A DNA stretch of 64,000 nucleotides from Kineococcus sp. NBC_00420 (lineage in GTDB: Bacteria > Actinomycetota > Actinomycetes > Actinomycetales > Kineococcaceae): the NCBI RefSeq assembly GCF_036021035.1, contig NZ_CP107930.1, positions 2,728,001-2,792,000 of the forward strand. The letters are read 5' to 3'. Positions 54,938 through 63,265 of the stretch are shown here, piece by piece. A model generated the notes under the pieces. The model was not told the origin of the DNA. It made no database searches and saw nothing but the letters and a program-made list of their open reading frames with translations. The position numbers were made by a program, and so were the translations under genes. Each line of letters begins with the position of its first letter. Positions within the stretch are counted from its first letter, which is position 1.

Positions 54938-56081
54938 GTCGGGTCACTGGAACGGATGCCGAACCGGTGGTGAGTTCTGCGGGCTGCGGGCGGGAGCCCG
55001 TCGGTGCGGCGGGCGGGAAGTGGCCGAGCTCGATGCCGGCGCCTCCCCTCGGTCGAGTCGCCGCCTCACGTCGGTTCCGCAGGAGCATCGCGGCCAGCGT
55101 GAACAGGATGCCCGCCGCTGCCCAGATCCCCAGCCGGATGATGGGAGCCGAGACGGCCGCGCCGTCGAAGTACTGGACGGAGCGGAGGAGGTCCAGAGCC
55201 CCACCCTGGGGGAACACCTGGTAGAGAGCCTGGAAGAAGTCGCTGAGGACGTGGATGCCGAGCGGGCCTCCGGAAGAGGTGTTGCCGAGGATCACCAGAG
55301 CGAGCGTCATGACCAGCGCCGCGTTCATCCCTCCGAGAGCAGCGACTCCCGTCACGGCTCCTCCGATGGCCACGCCCGTCAGCCACAGGACCGCGAACAC
55401 CGCCCCGGGCTCGACGGTCACCGCGCCGAGAGCGGAGTCGATCCACACGGTGATCAGTCCGGCGAGGACTCCCGTGTAGAGCACGAGGACGACGCTGCGC
55501 TCGACGAAGGTCGCCGCCGTGTCGACCGAGCCGAGGATGCGCCCGAACACCGTCGCGCCGAGCGCTGCGCCCAGGCCCACGAAGAGGATCGCGTAGAACT
55601 CCACCGACCCGACCGGGTCCTTCGCCGGCAGGGGGGCGAGGTCGGTGGTCGTGTTGGTGGCGGACAGTTTCGCTGCGATGGAGGTGCCGATGCCGGAGAT
55701 CGCCTGACCGAGGCCACGACCCCCACCGCTGGCGATGTAGGTGGTCACCACGGCGTTCCCTCCCGGAGCGGGCAGGACGAGCGCGCCGTCCACGTCTCGG
55801 TCGAGCACCGCGTCGCGGGCGTTCGCAGCAGAGGCCACGATCGTGAGCTCGAGTGAGCCCTGCTGCTCGAGCGCCACGATCGCGCCGGCGTCACCGGTGA
55901 CCGCGAGGTGGACGTTGTTGGGTGTCGGGTTGCCGAACGCGCTCGAGTAGCTCGTCAGCATCGCCATCGCGAGGAACAGGATCGCGACCGCGCCGAGGAT
56001 CAGGTTCCGGTAGCGGTGGGCCGATCCCGGGTGCTGTGCAGACTCTGCCCGCCGAGGTGTCGACTCGATCACGTGTGTCAT
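54906..56081 (-). CDS. DUF3533/YhgE-Pip-like membrane protein
   Basis: A 391-residue protein. One N-terminal helix (residues 26-46) is followed by an extracytoplasmic domain of about 120 residues (LAVTGDAGAIVALEQQGSLE). Five or six helices then cluster at residues 155-330. The FGNPTPNNVHLAVT sequence after the first helix and this layout match ABC-2-like membrane proteins of the DUF3533/YhgE group, often paired with TetR regulators in drug or stress resistance. It is divergent from a TetR gene, with an inverted repeat between them. The C-terminal 60 residues are disordered. Confidence 0.78.
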   Translation of the reverse strand: MTHVIESTPRRAESAQHPGSAHRYRNLILGAVAILFLAMAMLTSYSSAFGNPTPNNVHLAVTGDAGAIVALEQQGSLELTIVASAANARDAVLDRDVDGALVLPAPGGNAVVTTYIASGGGRGLGQAISGIGTSIAAKLSATNTTTDLAPLPAKDPVGSVEFYAILFVGLGAALGATVFGRILGSVDTAATFVERSVVLVLYTGVLAGLITVWIDSALGAVTVEPGAVFAVLWLTGVAIGGAVTGVAALGGMNAALVMTLALVILGNTSSGGPLGIHVLSDFFQALYQVFPQGGALDLLRSVQYFDGAAVSAPIIRLGIWAAAGILFTLAAMLLRNRREAATRPRGGAGIELGHFPPAAPTGSRPQPAELTTGSASVPVTRRGHDTGTAGG

Positions 56082-56090
56082 GATGTCCTT

Positions 56091-56118
56091 TACGATTGTC
56101 CAGTAGATGACAAACGTA
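56091..56118. promoter_or_regulatory. Putative TetR operator between divergent genes
   Basis: The inverted repeat TACGATTGTC (56091-56100) and GACAAACGTA (56109-56118) has one mismatch per arm and an 8-base spacer. It lies 33 bases before the TetR ATG and 10 bases before the membrane-protein gene. The region is more AT-rich than its surroundings. Confidence 0.6.
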
Positions 56119-56150
56119 CATTAGTGGTCGGACTCTGGCAAGATGCGCCC

Positions 56151-56774
56151 ATGTCGCAGGCCACGAACGCACTCCCGCCCGAGGCGCACCGGGTGGACCC
56201 ACGCGTCACCCGGACCCGCGCCGCCCTCATCCGCGCGTTGGCGGCTCTGGTGTCCGAGTCGCCGAGAGGTGAGGCGATCTCGATGAGCGCGGTCGCGCAG
56301 CGGGCAGGCCTGAGCCGGCAGGCGCTGCACAACCACTACGCCAACGTGGGCGACCTCGCGACGGACGTGTGGATCAGTCGCCTGCTGGAGAACTGGCTGC
56401 CCCTCGACGAGAGCGCTGCGAACCTCGCTCAGGCCCTCACCGACGCCGTCGCGGAGCGCGGGATCGAACCACTGCTCACCGCAGGGCGAGCCGATCGCGA
56501 GTTCTTCGACAAGCTCCGCGCCGTCCCCCGCGGCGAGCGGGTGGGCGAGGTCATCGCAGCCGCCGTCACCACCTGGTTGACGGGGTCGGGTAGTGATCAT
56601 CGTCGCTCGGACATCGCCCTCACCGGCGATGCGCGGATCTTCGCGATCGGCGGGATGGTGGCGCTCGTGTCCACGTGGCAGATGGCCGACTCCCCGCCGA
56701 GCACCGCCGCGCAGGTCGCGACGCTCCGCACGCTCGCGGCCGCGGCTGCTGCTGCCGCTGGTCCTGCCGCCTGA
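56151..56774 (+). CDS. TetR-family transcriptional regulator
   Basis: A 207-residue regulator. The N-terminal helix-turn-helix reads ALIRALAALVSESPRGEAIS then AVAQRAGLSRQALHNHYANV, with the HYANVGDLA end typical of TetR. The ligand domain is helical and Ala-rich at its end. It probably represses itself and the divergent membrane-protein gene through the inverted repeat at 56091-56118. Confidence 0.9.
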   Translation: MSQATNALPPEAHRVDPRVTRTRAALIRALAALVSESPRGEAISMSAVAQRAGLSRQALHNHYANVGDLATDVWISRLLENWLPLDESAANLAQALTDAVAERGIEPLLTAGRADREFFDKLRAVPRGERVGEVIAAAVTTWLTGSGSDHRRSDIALTGDARIFAIGGMVALVSTWQMADSPPSTAAQVATLRTLAAAAAAAAGPAA

Positions 56775-56811
56775 ACCCTGCCGGCCGGGATCACGGGGTG
56801 CTGCGGCACTG

Positions 56812-56842
56812 TCCCGTCCGGAACCGGAGGCCCCGGACGGGA
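56812..56842. terminator. Hairpin between convergent TetR and SDR genes
   Basis: A perfect 10-base stem, TCCCGTCCGG against CCGGACGGGA, with an 11-base loop, lies centrally in a 74-base gap between converging genes. Confidence 0.7.
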
Positions 56843-56848
56843 AGCGCG

Positions 56849-57523
56849 TCAGCCGTTGTAGCCGTCGTAGGCGACGTAGTGCAGCTCCGCGTCTTCTCGT
56901 TCCTCGTGCAGCTTCACGTACGACTGGGCGATGACCGCGGGCTCGGCGTCTGGGCGACCACCACCGATCAGAGCGGTGATGGCGACGAAGGCGACGTAGA
57001 CCCCCTGCTCCGCGAGGGCGGCGTGCAGGTTGAGCGTCCAGTTCCGCAGTCCCGCTGCGGCGATGTTGACGTTGCCGCGCACGGGCGTCGGGGCGAGAGA
57101 CCCGCCACCGGTGGTCACGAGGACCGTTCCGGACTTGGCCGCGATCATGTCCGGCAGGACCGCGCCGATGGCAGCGAGGGCGCCCCCCAGGTAGAAGTCG
57201 ATCTGCGGCTGCAGGTTCTCCATCGTCACGTCCAGGGCGTCGACGGACTCCAGCGTCCGGTCCGCCGGGGAGAACTCCAGGACGTCGATCCGGCCCAGCG
57301 TCTCCCGGATCGACCTGATCGCACTCCGCACCGTGTCGGGCTCGCTGACGTCGGCAGCGAACCCGCGAGCCTGGATCCCCTCGCCGGCGAGGGTCTGGGC
57401 GAGGGTGTCGAGCTTGGCCTGGTCGCGAGCCACGAGGGCGACGTCGAAGCCCTTGCGCCCGAAGGCCCGGGCGATCTCCAGGCCCAGACCGGGACCGGCT
57501 CCGATGATGGTGATGAGGGGCAT
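56849..57523 (-). CDS. SDR-fold protein lacking the catalytic Tyr-Lys pair
   Basis: A 224-residue Rossmann protein of the short-chain dehydrogenase superfamily. The dinucleotide motif is IGAGPGLGLEIA (residues 7-18) and the acidic or basic selector region is ALVARDQAKL, which favours NADP. The position of the YxxxK catalytic motif reads VNIAAAG: V152 replaces Tyr and A156 replaces Lys. Catalysis by the standard mechanism is therefore unlikely; it may be a regulatory or differently acting member. The ATG at 57523 follows GGAAGGA. Divergent from a TetR gene. Confidence 0.83.
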   Translation of the reverse strand: MPLITIIGAGPGLGLEIARAFGRKGFDVALVARDQAKLDTLAQTLAGEGIQARGFAADVSEPDTVRSAIRSIRETLGRIDVLEFSPADRTLESVDALDVTMENLQPQIDFYLGGALAAIGAVLPDMIAAKSGTVLVTTGGGSLAPTPVRGNVNIAAAGLRNWTLNLHAALAEQGVYVAFVAITALIGGGRPDAEPAVIAQSYVKLHEEREDAELHYVAYDGYNG

Positions 57524-57572
57524 GGTGCGTCCTTCCGTGGCCACCGCAGGGCCGGGTGCGTTCGGGTGCGGT

Positions 57573-57626
57573 AAGTTGAGACCGTTCCCAACTCCGCCGA
57601 GCTTAACTTGAGACCGGCCTCACTTT
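57573..57626. promoter_or_regulatory. Twin operators between SDR and TetR genes
   Basis: AAGTTGAGACCG (57573-57584) and AACTTGAGACCG (57605-57616) are direct repeats 32 bases apart. Each starts a quasi-palindrome: AGTTG...CAACT at 57574-57593 and TGAGACCGGCCTCA at 57609-57622. The spacing of about three helical turns suits two dimers on one face. Confidence 0.6.
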
Positions 57627-57640
57627 CCACTGGAGTCGCC

Positions 57641-58204
57641 GTGCCCCCCCCGCCTGGCCTACGTCGAGACGCACAGGCGAACCTCGAGAAGCTTCGCGTG
57701 GCGGCCCTGGCGGTGTTCTCGCAGCGGGGACTGTCCGCTCCTCTGGAGGACATCGCCCGCGAAGCCGGGGTGAGCATCGGAACCCTCTACAACCGCGTCG
57801 GGTCCCGAGAGGAACTCATCGACGCCGTGGTGGACGACATCGCCGGCGAGAAGCTCCGCACGCTCAGGGAGCGGACGCTGAGCCGGGACTCGCCCCGCGC
57901 ACGGCTGGAGACGTTCATCCGCGAGATGATCGACCTGCAGCTCAGCGACCCGGCCATGAACGACGCCATGCTGCGGCGCTACCCCGACGCCGTGCTCCTC
58001 ATCAACGCCTGTGAGCGGTCCATGGCCCTCGGGGCAGAGCTCGTCGAGAACGCCCACTCCGCCGGCGTGCTCGCGCCGGACTTCACTCCCGACGACCTCA
58101 TGGCCTTGTTGTGGATGGCAGGAATGGCGAGCCACGACCCCGCAGCTCCGGACGGCTGGCGTCGAGTCGTGGATCGCAGCATCTCCGCCGCGTGGACCGG
58201 ATGA
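57641..58204 (+). CDS. TetR-family transcriptional regulator
   Basis: A 187-residue regulator with helix-turn-helix PLEDIAREAGVSIGTLYNRV and GSREELIDAVV. The ligand domain belongs to the group that often controls an adjacent SDR gene, consistent with the divergent arrangement here. The GTG at 57641 follows CTGGAG; a TTG at 57608 is less likely. It should bind the twin operators at 57573-57626. Confidence 0.9.
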   Translation: MPPPPGLRRDAQANLEKLRVAALAVFSQRGLSAPLEDIAREAGVSIGTLYNRVGSREELIDAVVDDIAGEKLRTLRERTLSRDSPRARLETFIREMIDLQLSDPAMNDAMLRRYPDAVLLINACERSMALGAELVENAHSAGVLAPDFTPDDLMALLWMAGMASHDPAAPDGWRRVVDRSISAAWTG

Positions 58205-58537
58205 CTCAGGCCGGCCGGACCCGGCGTCGCGCTCGGCGGTGGTCGCGCAGCCAGGACCGCCGGTGATGACGACAGACCCGCCGGATCGTGTCGTTCTCCA
58301 CGCCACGGTGGGGCTGTTCTACACGCCGTGCGCGTCGACCCTGGCGACGAGAAGAGTTGCAGCAGCACTGGTCGCAGTGTCTTCGCAGGACTTCACGGTC
58401 ATCCCGGAGTCGTGTGCGTCGTTGTCGCCTCGGACCACCCCTGGACCCCCACCCCTGGCGAGTCGCACGAGACCAGGTCCGGTCAACGGCTGACCGAGCA
58501 CCCCGCGCGGGGATCCGCCGGCGACTACGATGGAGCC
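58205..58537. other. Non-coding stretch
   Basis: 333 bases without a convincing gene or element. A plus-strand open frame crosses it in the same frame as the next gene, but codon pattern and absence of a ribosome-binding site argue against coding here. Confidence 0.5.
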
Positions 58538-58750
58538 GTGCTCAGCGACCAGACCCGGCAGGCGCTCCGTGTGCTGCGCTGGCGCGGTGCTGACCACCTC
58601 GAGGACGCTGCGCGGGGGCTGCTGCGCCGCCCGCGCCCGCTTCCGGCACCTCCGACGGGGCGTCCGCGGTTGGGTGAGGCCCAGCTGGACCAGCTGATCG
58701 AGCAGACCGTCCTGGCGCCGCGACGAGTCCAGCCTCAGGGCCGGTCCTGA
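58538..58750 (+). CDS. Small hypothetical protein
   Basis: 70 residues from a GTG at 58538 (VLSDQTRQALRVLRWRGADH...), helical, basic, with QLDQLIEQTVLAPRR near the end. The third codon positions are strongly G/C, supporting coding. Its stop TGA lies inside CTGA, where the next frame begins. No family recognised. Confidence 0.5.
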   Translation: MLSDQTRQALRVLRWRGADHLEDAARGLLRRPRPLPAPPTGRPRLGEAQLDQLIEQTVLAPRRVQPQGRS

Positions 58751-59016
58751 ACGACTGGGTCCCGCTGCACGACGGTTCGACCTCACGGCGAGAGCTGAAG
58801 GACTTCATCACCGCCCTCAGCCGCCGTCCACCGCTGTGGGAGCGCCACGTGATCGAAGAGCTGCAGTACCTGGCCAGCACGTTGCCTTCCCCGCCCCGCG
58901 AACCGGACTCGCCCGCCACCGCGGCGAAACCCGCTGCCACGCCGACTCCGACCTGGCTCCGGCACCTGACCCGACTTCACTCATCTGACGATGTCCGCGA
59001 GGTGCTGTCGTCGTGA
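58747..59016 (+). CDS. Small hypothetical protein with probable CTG start or frameshift continuation
   Basis: An 89-codon frame beginning at the CTG of a CTGA overlap. It reads LNDWVPLHDGSTSRRELKDF, ITALSRRPPLWERHVIEELQ, then YLASTLPSPP and a Pro/Ala linker. Codon third positions are G/C-biased throughout. No ATG, GTG or TTG precedes the conserved-looking part in this frame. So it is either read through coupling from the upstream gene, or the two were once one gene and a frameshift separates them. Confidence 0.42.
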   Translation: MNDWVPLHDGSTSRRELKDFITALSRRPPLWERHVIEELQYLASTLPSPPREPDSPATAAKPAATPTPTWLRHLTRLHSSDDVREVLSS

Positions 59017-59047
59017 TCGAGCTGACCCTGCGGAGATGACCTGCGAC

Positions 59048-60046
59048 TCACCAGGTGAGTCCGTCGAGGTGGTTGCGACCGGACAGCAGACCGGTGATGC
59101 GGTTCCGCGCCATCTCACGGACCCCAGGCTGAGGATGATGGGCGTAGAGGGCGAGCTCCACGTACATGTCGTAGAAGTTCAGACGCTCGCGCAGGTGCTC
59201 CCGCTCGAACAACTCCGGGTACGCGCCGCGCAGCCACCGCGGGACCTCTGCCAGCGAGGTCTCCTCGAGCCCTCGCTCGTCGGGCGCGGGTGGGAACTCC
59301 CGCGACCGCGCACACCAGCGCAGGACGGTGTCGAGCTCGACGTCGACCGGCTGGGCCAACGCCTCAGCGAAGTCGATGAGGCCGGTGACGCGTCCCTGGT
59401 CGACGATCACGTTCGACCCGTGCAGATCACCGTGGACGAGGACGGGTACGTCAGGGGCGAAGAGGGCCAGCCGCTGCTCGATCCAACCGGCGACGTCGAC
59501 GAGCAGGTGCGGATCGTGACCGGGCAGCCGTCGGGCCGCCTCCACCAACGCCAGCGTGGCACCCACCACGGGCGGGTGGAACGCAGGCCACGGCTGACCA
59601 TCGAGCGCTCCGACCAACCAGGGCGGCAACAGGCCGGCCGGGACGGGGATGCGGTGAAGGGCCCGCAACGCTGAGCCGAGGCTTTCGATCATCGATCGGC
59701 GGGTGGGTGGGTCCGCCGTCGGCCACGCCTCGTGGAGGGTCTGCCCGGGCAGGCGTTCGGAGACGGACCACGGCCCGTCCGGGCCGTCGCCGTGGGCGAG
59801 CAGTCGTGCGTGGGGGACGTCGCTACCGGCGAGGAGGCTGACGACTGCGGCTTCGTGGCGGTAGGCGTCGCGGTGCCGTGCGTCGGTGTTCAGACGCACG
59901 ACGCATCCATCGCCGACCCAGGCGCGACTCACCCAGCCGGACTTCGGGTGGAACCGTCCCGTCGTGGGTAGACCGGCGGCCTCCAGCGTCCTCGACAGCA
60001 CCGGATCGTGAGTCGGCTCGAGGGGGGTCGTCGGGTGAGTGGTCAC
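59048..60046 (-). CDS. Aminoglycoside phosphotransferase-family kinase
   Basis: A 332-residue protein kinase-like-fold enzyme. The catalytic loop is VLVHGDLHGSNVIVD and the metal-binding motif VTGLIDFAEA, with WVSRAWVGDGCVVRLN as the nucleotide-binding N-lobe. Members phosphorylate aminoglycosides, macrolides, homoserine, choline and others; specificity cannot be read here and antibiotic resistance should not be assumed. GGAGGAG precedes the GTG at 60046. Confidence 0.87.
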   Translation of the reverse strand: MTTHPTTPLEPTHDPVLSRTLEAAGLPTTGRFHPKSGWVSRAWVGDGCVVRLNTDARHRDAYRHEAAVVSLLAGSDVPHARLLAHGDGPDGPWSVSERLPGQTLHEAWPTADPPTRRSMIESLGSALRALHRIPVPAGLLPPWLVGALDGQPWPAFHPPVVGATLALVEAARRLPGHDPHLLVDVAGWIEQRLALFAPDVPVLVHGDLHGSNVIVDQGRVTGLIDFAEALAQPVDVELDTVLRWCARSREFPPAPDERGLEETSLAEVPRWLRGAYPELFEREHLRERLNFYDMYVELALYAHHPQPGVREMARNRITGLLSGRNHLDGLTW

Positions 60047-60134
60047 GGTGCTCCTCCGACGGGCTGGTGAGGCGACCACCGTAGCCACGTCCGTGCCGCG
60101 AACAGGACGCGCGCTCGTGCCGCGGTGCGCACGG

Positions 60135-60800
60135 TCATCCCGCGTCCCGCGCCAGCTGCACCGCGTCCACCGCTGATCGCCGGGTGAGCATCGTGACGTT
60201 CCACCGACGATCCGTCCCCTCCGCGGAGCGGGAGACCGACCACCCCACGCTGACCGCTCCACTGCGGTCGGCCTGGACCCCGACCGCGGTCCCGCCGACC
60301 TCGACGACGGTGCAGTCACCCCCCGCCTGTGCAGGGACGAGCGAGCCGTCGACGTCCAGGTGCTGCCGGCGGTGGACCATCGACAGCGGCCAGGGCCGGT
60401 CGTCGGCTTCCTGGACGTAGAGCGCCGTGACGTCGGATCGCAGCACGGAGGACCTGCTGGCCTGACGCCAGTCCAGCTGCCGGGGGAGGTAGAAGGCCGC
60501 GAACAGCGCGGTGACCTCCCGCCCGTCCTGGTCGACGTCGAGGGTCGGCTCACCGTCTCGCCCCGGCACGGCCAGCACTTCCCGCTGACCGGTGGTCAGG
60601 CGGCCGGGCAGGCGCACCGGGGCAGAGCCGGTGAGCAGGTGCAGGCGGTCCGCGGTCACGGGAACCCAGGACCGGTGCAGGTGACCGGGCGCGCGGGTGA
60701 ACGGCCGCAGCGCGGACGTCAGCTCCTCACCACGCCTCAACCCCTGCAGGGCCTCGACCACCTCGCTCGGCAACTGCTCCGGTCGTTCTCCGTCCGGCAT
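60135..60800 (-). CDS. Hypothetical protein
   Basis: A 221-residue protein of unknown family, without signal peptide or membrane helices. It has alternating strands in the middle (EPTLDVDQDGREVTALFAAF, then DCTVVEVGGTAVGVQADRSG). The ATG at 60800 follows GGGAGG. It ends 88 bases upstream of the phosphotransferase gene, possibly sharing a transcript. Confidence 0.65.
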   Translation of the reverse strand: MPDGERPEQLPSEVVEALQGLRRGEELTSALRPFTRAPGHLHRSWVPVTADRLHLLTGSAPVRLPGRLTTGQREVLAVPGRDGEPTLDVDQDGREVTALFAAFYLPRQLDWRQASRSSVLRSDVTALYVQEADDRPWPLSMVHRRQHLDVDGSLVPAQAGGDCTVVEVGGTAVGVQADRSGAVSVGWSVSRSAEGTDRRWNVTMLTRRSAVDAVQLARDAG

Positions 60801-61104
60801 CTCCAGACCTCCCGTCCTCACGGCGACGACCTCCCAGCTGGGCCGGCCCCCGACGGTGTCACCCCGCGAGACCGCAGGGGGACCGCGCCGGGATCACCAG
60901 GTCGTGTCCGAGGAGGTGGCCCGCACGACCAGCGCTCCGCGCTGACCGGGGATCGTCTGGAACCGTCCGACGAGGCGACCAGGACGTGCAGGTTGCCCAA
61001 TCTGCTCGTCGCCCCGCTCGTCGTCGTCGTGCAGCGCCGCCAGCACCCCCCGCACCGCCTTCCCGGGGGTCACCCGCCCCGGCGCCGCAGGGACCGGTGG
61101 AGCG
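60801..61104. other. Intergenic stretch
   Basis: No gene or recognisable site seen in these 300 bases. The plus-strand open frames here are antisense or out-of-frame artefacts of high GC. Confidence 0.5.
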
Positions 61105-61209
61105 TCAGATGACCAGGGCGCTCACCACGACGAGCAGCACCACCAGCCCGCCGACGACGACCGGTGCGGACCGGCGCGGCGGGCGGAGGCCGTGGAGCGG
61201 TTGCGTCAC
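61105..61209 (-). CDS. Possible 34-residue membrane peptide
   Basis: A GTG frame reading VTQPLHGLRPPRRSAPVVVG then GLVVLLVVVSALVI, which is a basic N-terminus followed by one hydrophobic helix. GGTGAG precedes the GTG by 3 bases. It could be a real small membrane protein divergent from the exporter gene; the evidence is thin. Confidence 0.35.
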   Translation of the reverse strand: MTQPLHGLRPPRRSAPVVVGGLVVLLVVVSALVI

Positions 61210-61342
61210 GAACTCACCGTGCCGCAGCAGCGACCGCCACCGGGCGGCTTCGCTCCGGTCCGAAGGGCTGCACCTCCCGGCCATCGGGGCTCGTAGCCGC
61301 GCCGGCGGGTGGTGGAGCCGCCGGAGTGTGAAGCTGGTCCGG

Positions 61343-62587
61343 ATGGCTGACACCGCAGGAACCGCCGAGACGTCCTCCCCACCCGCCGGGCGGGACACCG
61401 CGGTCGGGCTGCCCCCGCTGCTGCCGCTGGCGGTGGTGGTGGGGATCGCGCCGCTGGCCACGGACATGTACATCCCGGCGCTGCCCGCGATCGCCGCCGA
61501 CCTGGGCACCAGCACGTCGGCCGTCCAGCTGTCCCTGACCGCCTTCCTGGTGGCCTTCGCCGTCGGGCAGCTGCTCATCGGACCGATCTCCGACGCGGTG
61601 GGGCGCCGACCGCTGCTGCTGGCCGGGACGACGACGTTCGCGGTGGCCTCCGTCGTCTGCGCGCTGGCTCCGGACCCGGTGACCCTGGTCGTGGCGCGGT
61701 TGCTGCAGGGTCTGGCCGGCGCGGCCGGGTCCGTCGTCGGGCGGGCGGTGGTGACCGACGTCCTGCAGGGCGCGGCCCGCGCCCGGACGATCAGCTCGCT
61801 CGCCGCGATCAACGCCCTCGGTCCCGTCCTGGCCCCGCTGCTGGGGGCGGCACTGCTGCTGGTGGGGGAGTGGCGGTTGATGTTCGTCGCGCTGGCGTGC
61901 CTCGGGCTCGTCCTGGCCGCGAGCGTGAAGTTCACGTTCCACGAGACGCTCCCCCCGCACCGCCGGGCCTCCGGGGTCGGGTTGCGCGCCTCGGCGGCCC
62001 GCATGGGGACCCTGCTGCGGATCCCGCGCTTCAGCGCCTACCTGGTGACCTCGTGCTGCGCCACCGCGGGGTTCTTCGCCTACATCGCCACGAGCTCGTT
62101 CGTCTTCCAGAGCCAGTTCGGCTTCTCGGAACCGGCGTACACGCTCGTCTTCGCCACCAACGCGTCGTGCATGATCGCGAGCACGCTGGTCTTCCGTCGT
62201 CTCGTGCGCCGCCACGACGAGGACGTCCTGCTCTCGATCGGGCTGGGCGTCGCCGCCGTGGGGTCGCTGGGCGTCCTGACCGCGGCCCTGCTCGGCGCGG
62301 GACCCGGACCGGTCTGGGCCTGCCTGGCCGTGGTCACCGGAGCCTGGGGGTTCGTGATCACCGGGTCCGCGACGCGGACCCAGGCCCTCGGGCAGGCCCT
62401 CCCCGGGACGGCCGCGGCGTTGCAGGGCGGTCTGGCCTTCGGCGTCGGCGGTCTGGGGACACCGCTGGCCGGGGCCCTGGGCGGGACCGCCGTCGCCATG
62501 GGGGCGGTCATGGCGTCGGGGCTGAGCGTCGCCGTCGTCATCCAGCTCGTCGCGACCCGCCTCGCGGCCCGCGCCCACCGGGGCTGA
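61343..62587 (+). CDS. Bcr/CflA-family multidrug efflux MFS transporter
   Basis: A 414-residue proton-driven exporter with 12 membrane helices. It has the family opening TDMYIPALPAIAADLGTSTS and motif A of the drug:H+ antiporter-1 group (GPISDAVGRRPLLLAG). The RLLQGLAGAAGSVVGRAVVT region after helix 4 is characteristic of Bcr/CflA. Substrates of relatives include bicyclomycin, chloramphenicol and sulfonamides; the actual one is unknown. The ATG at 61343 begins the family-like N-terminus. Confidence 0.91.
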   Translation: MADTAGTAETSSPPAGRDTAVGLPPLLPLAVVVGIAPLATDMYIPALPAIAADLGTSTSAVQLSLTAFLVAFAVGQLLIGPISDAVGRRPLLLAGTTTFAVASVVCALAPDPVTLVVARLLQGLAGAAGSVVGRAVVTDVLQGAARARTISSLAAINALGPVLAPLLGAALLLVGEWRLMFVALACLGLVLAASVKFTFHETLPPHRRASGVGLRASAARMGTLLRIPRFSAYLVTSCCATAGFFAYIATSSFVFQSQFGFSEPAYTLVFATNASCMIASTLVFRRLVRRHDEDVLLSIGLGVAAVGSLGVLTAALLGAGPGPVWACLAVVTGAWGFVITGSATRTQALGQALPGTAAALQGGLAFGVGGLGTPLAGALGGTAVAMGAVMASGLSVAVVIQLVATRLAARAHRG

Positions 62588-62625
62588 ACCACCCGCGGAC
62601 GGCGGGAATCGGCAAGACTGCGGGC

Positions 62626-63246
62626 ATGCAGGAGATCACCGACGAAACCGAACTGCGCGAGCTCATCGGCGAACCGCTGCCGCGGGCGTGGGAGAAGGAA
62701 CGCACGTCCCTGCACGAGCTGGACCGGGCCTGGCTGGCGGCGTCCCCGTTCTGCCTGCTGGCCACCGCCGGCGCCGACGGCTCCTGCGACGTCTCGCCCA
62801 AGGGCGACCCGGCGGGGTACACCCTCGTCCTCGACGAGGGGACCATCGCCATCCCCGAGCGCCCGGGGAACCGTCGCGTGGACAGCCTGCGCAACATCCT
62901 GACCAACCCCCACGTGGGGTCGATCCACCTGATCCCCGGACGGGGGGACACCCTACGCATCAACGGTCGCGCCCGCCTCGTGCGCGACGCCCCCTTCTTC
63001 GACGACATGGTGGTCAAGGGCCACCGCCCGGTCCTGGCGATCGTGGTCGAGGTCGAACAGGTCTTCCACCACTGCTCCAAGGCGTTCCTGCGCTCGCAGC
63101 TGTGGCAGCCGGAGACCTGGGCGCCGCAGGCCGTCCCCCCGCGGGCCGTCCTGGCGCAGACCCTGGAACGACCGGACGCGACGCTGTCGGACCTCGAGGA
63201 CTACTACGGTCCGAGCTACGCCGACGGGCTGTACCGCGGACAGTGA
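62626..63246 (+). CDS. PPOX-class FMN-dependent flavoprotein (MSMEG_1061-like)
   Basis: A 206-residue split-barrel flavoprotein of the pyridoxamine-5'-phosphate oxidase superfamily. It has FCLLATAGADGSCDVSPKGD, the FMN-binding GTIAIPERPGNRRVDSLRNI, and CSKAFLRSQLWQPETW near the end. That order of motifs is typical of the group annotated after MSMEG_1061. Its substrate is unknown; relatives use FMN or F420. It is convergent with the last gene. Confidence 0.88.
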   Translation: MQEITDETELRELIGEPLPRAWEKERTSLHELDRAWLAASPFCLLATAGADGSCDVSPKGDPAGYTLVLDEGTIAIPERPGNRRVDSLRNILTNPHVGSIHLIPGRGDTLRINGRARLVRDAPFFDDMVVKGHRPVLAIVVEVEQVFHHCSKAFLRSQLWQPETWAPQAVPPRAVLAQTLERPDATLSDLEDYYGPSYADGLYRGQ

Positions 63247-63265
63247 CCCGTGGGCGCCGCGCGGC

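Noticed and set aside
59048-60046. Aminoglycoside resistance gene
   Set aside because: The fold is clear but the family has many substrates, and no feature fixes aminoglycosides.
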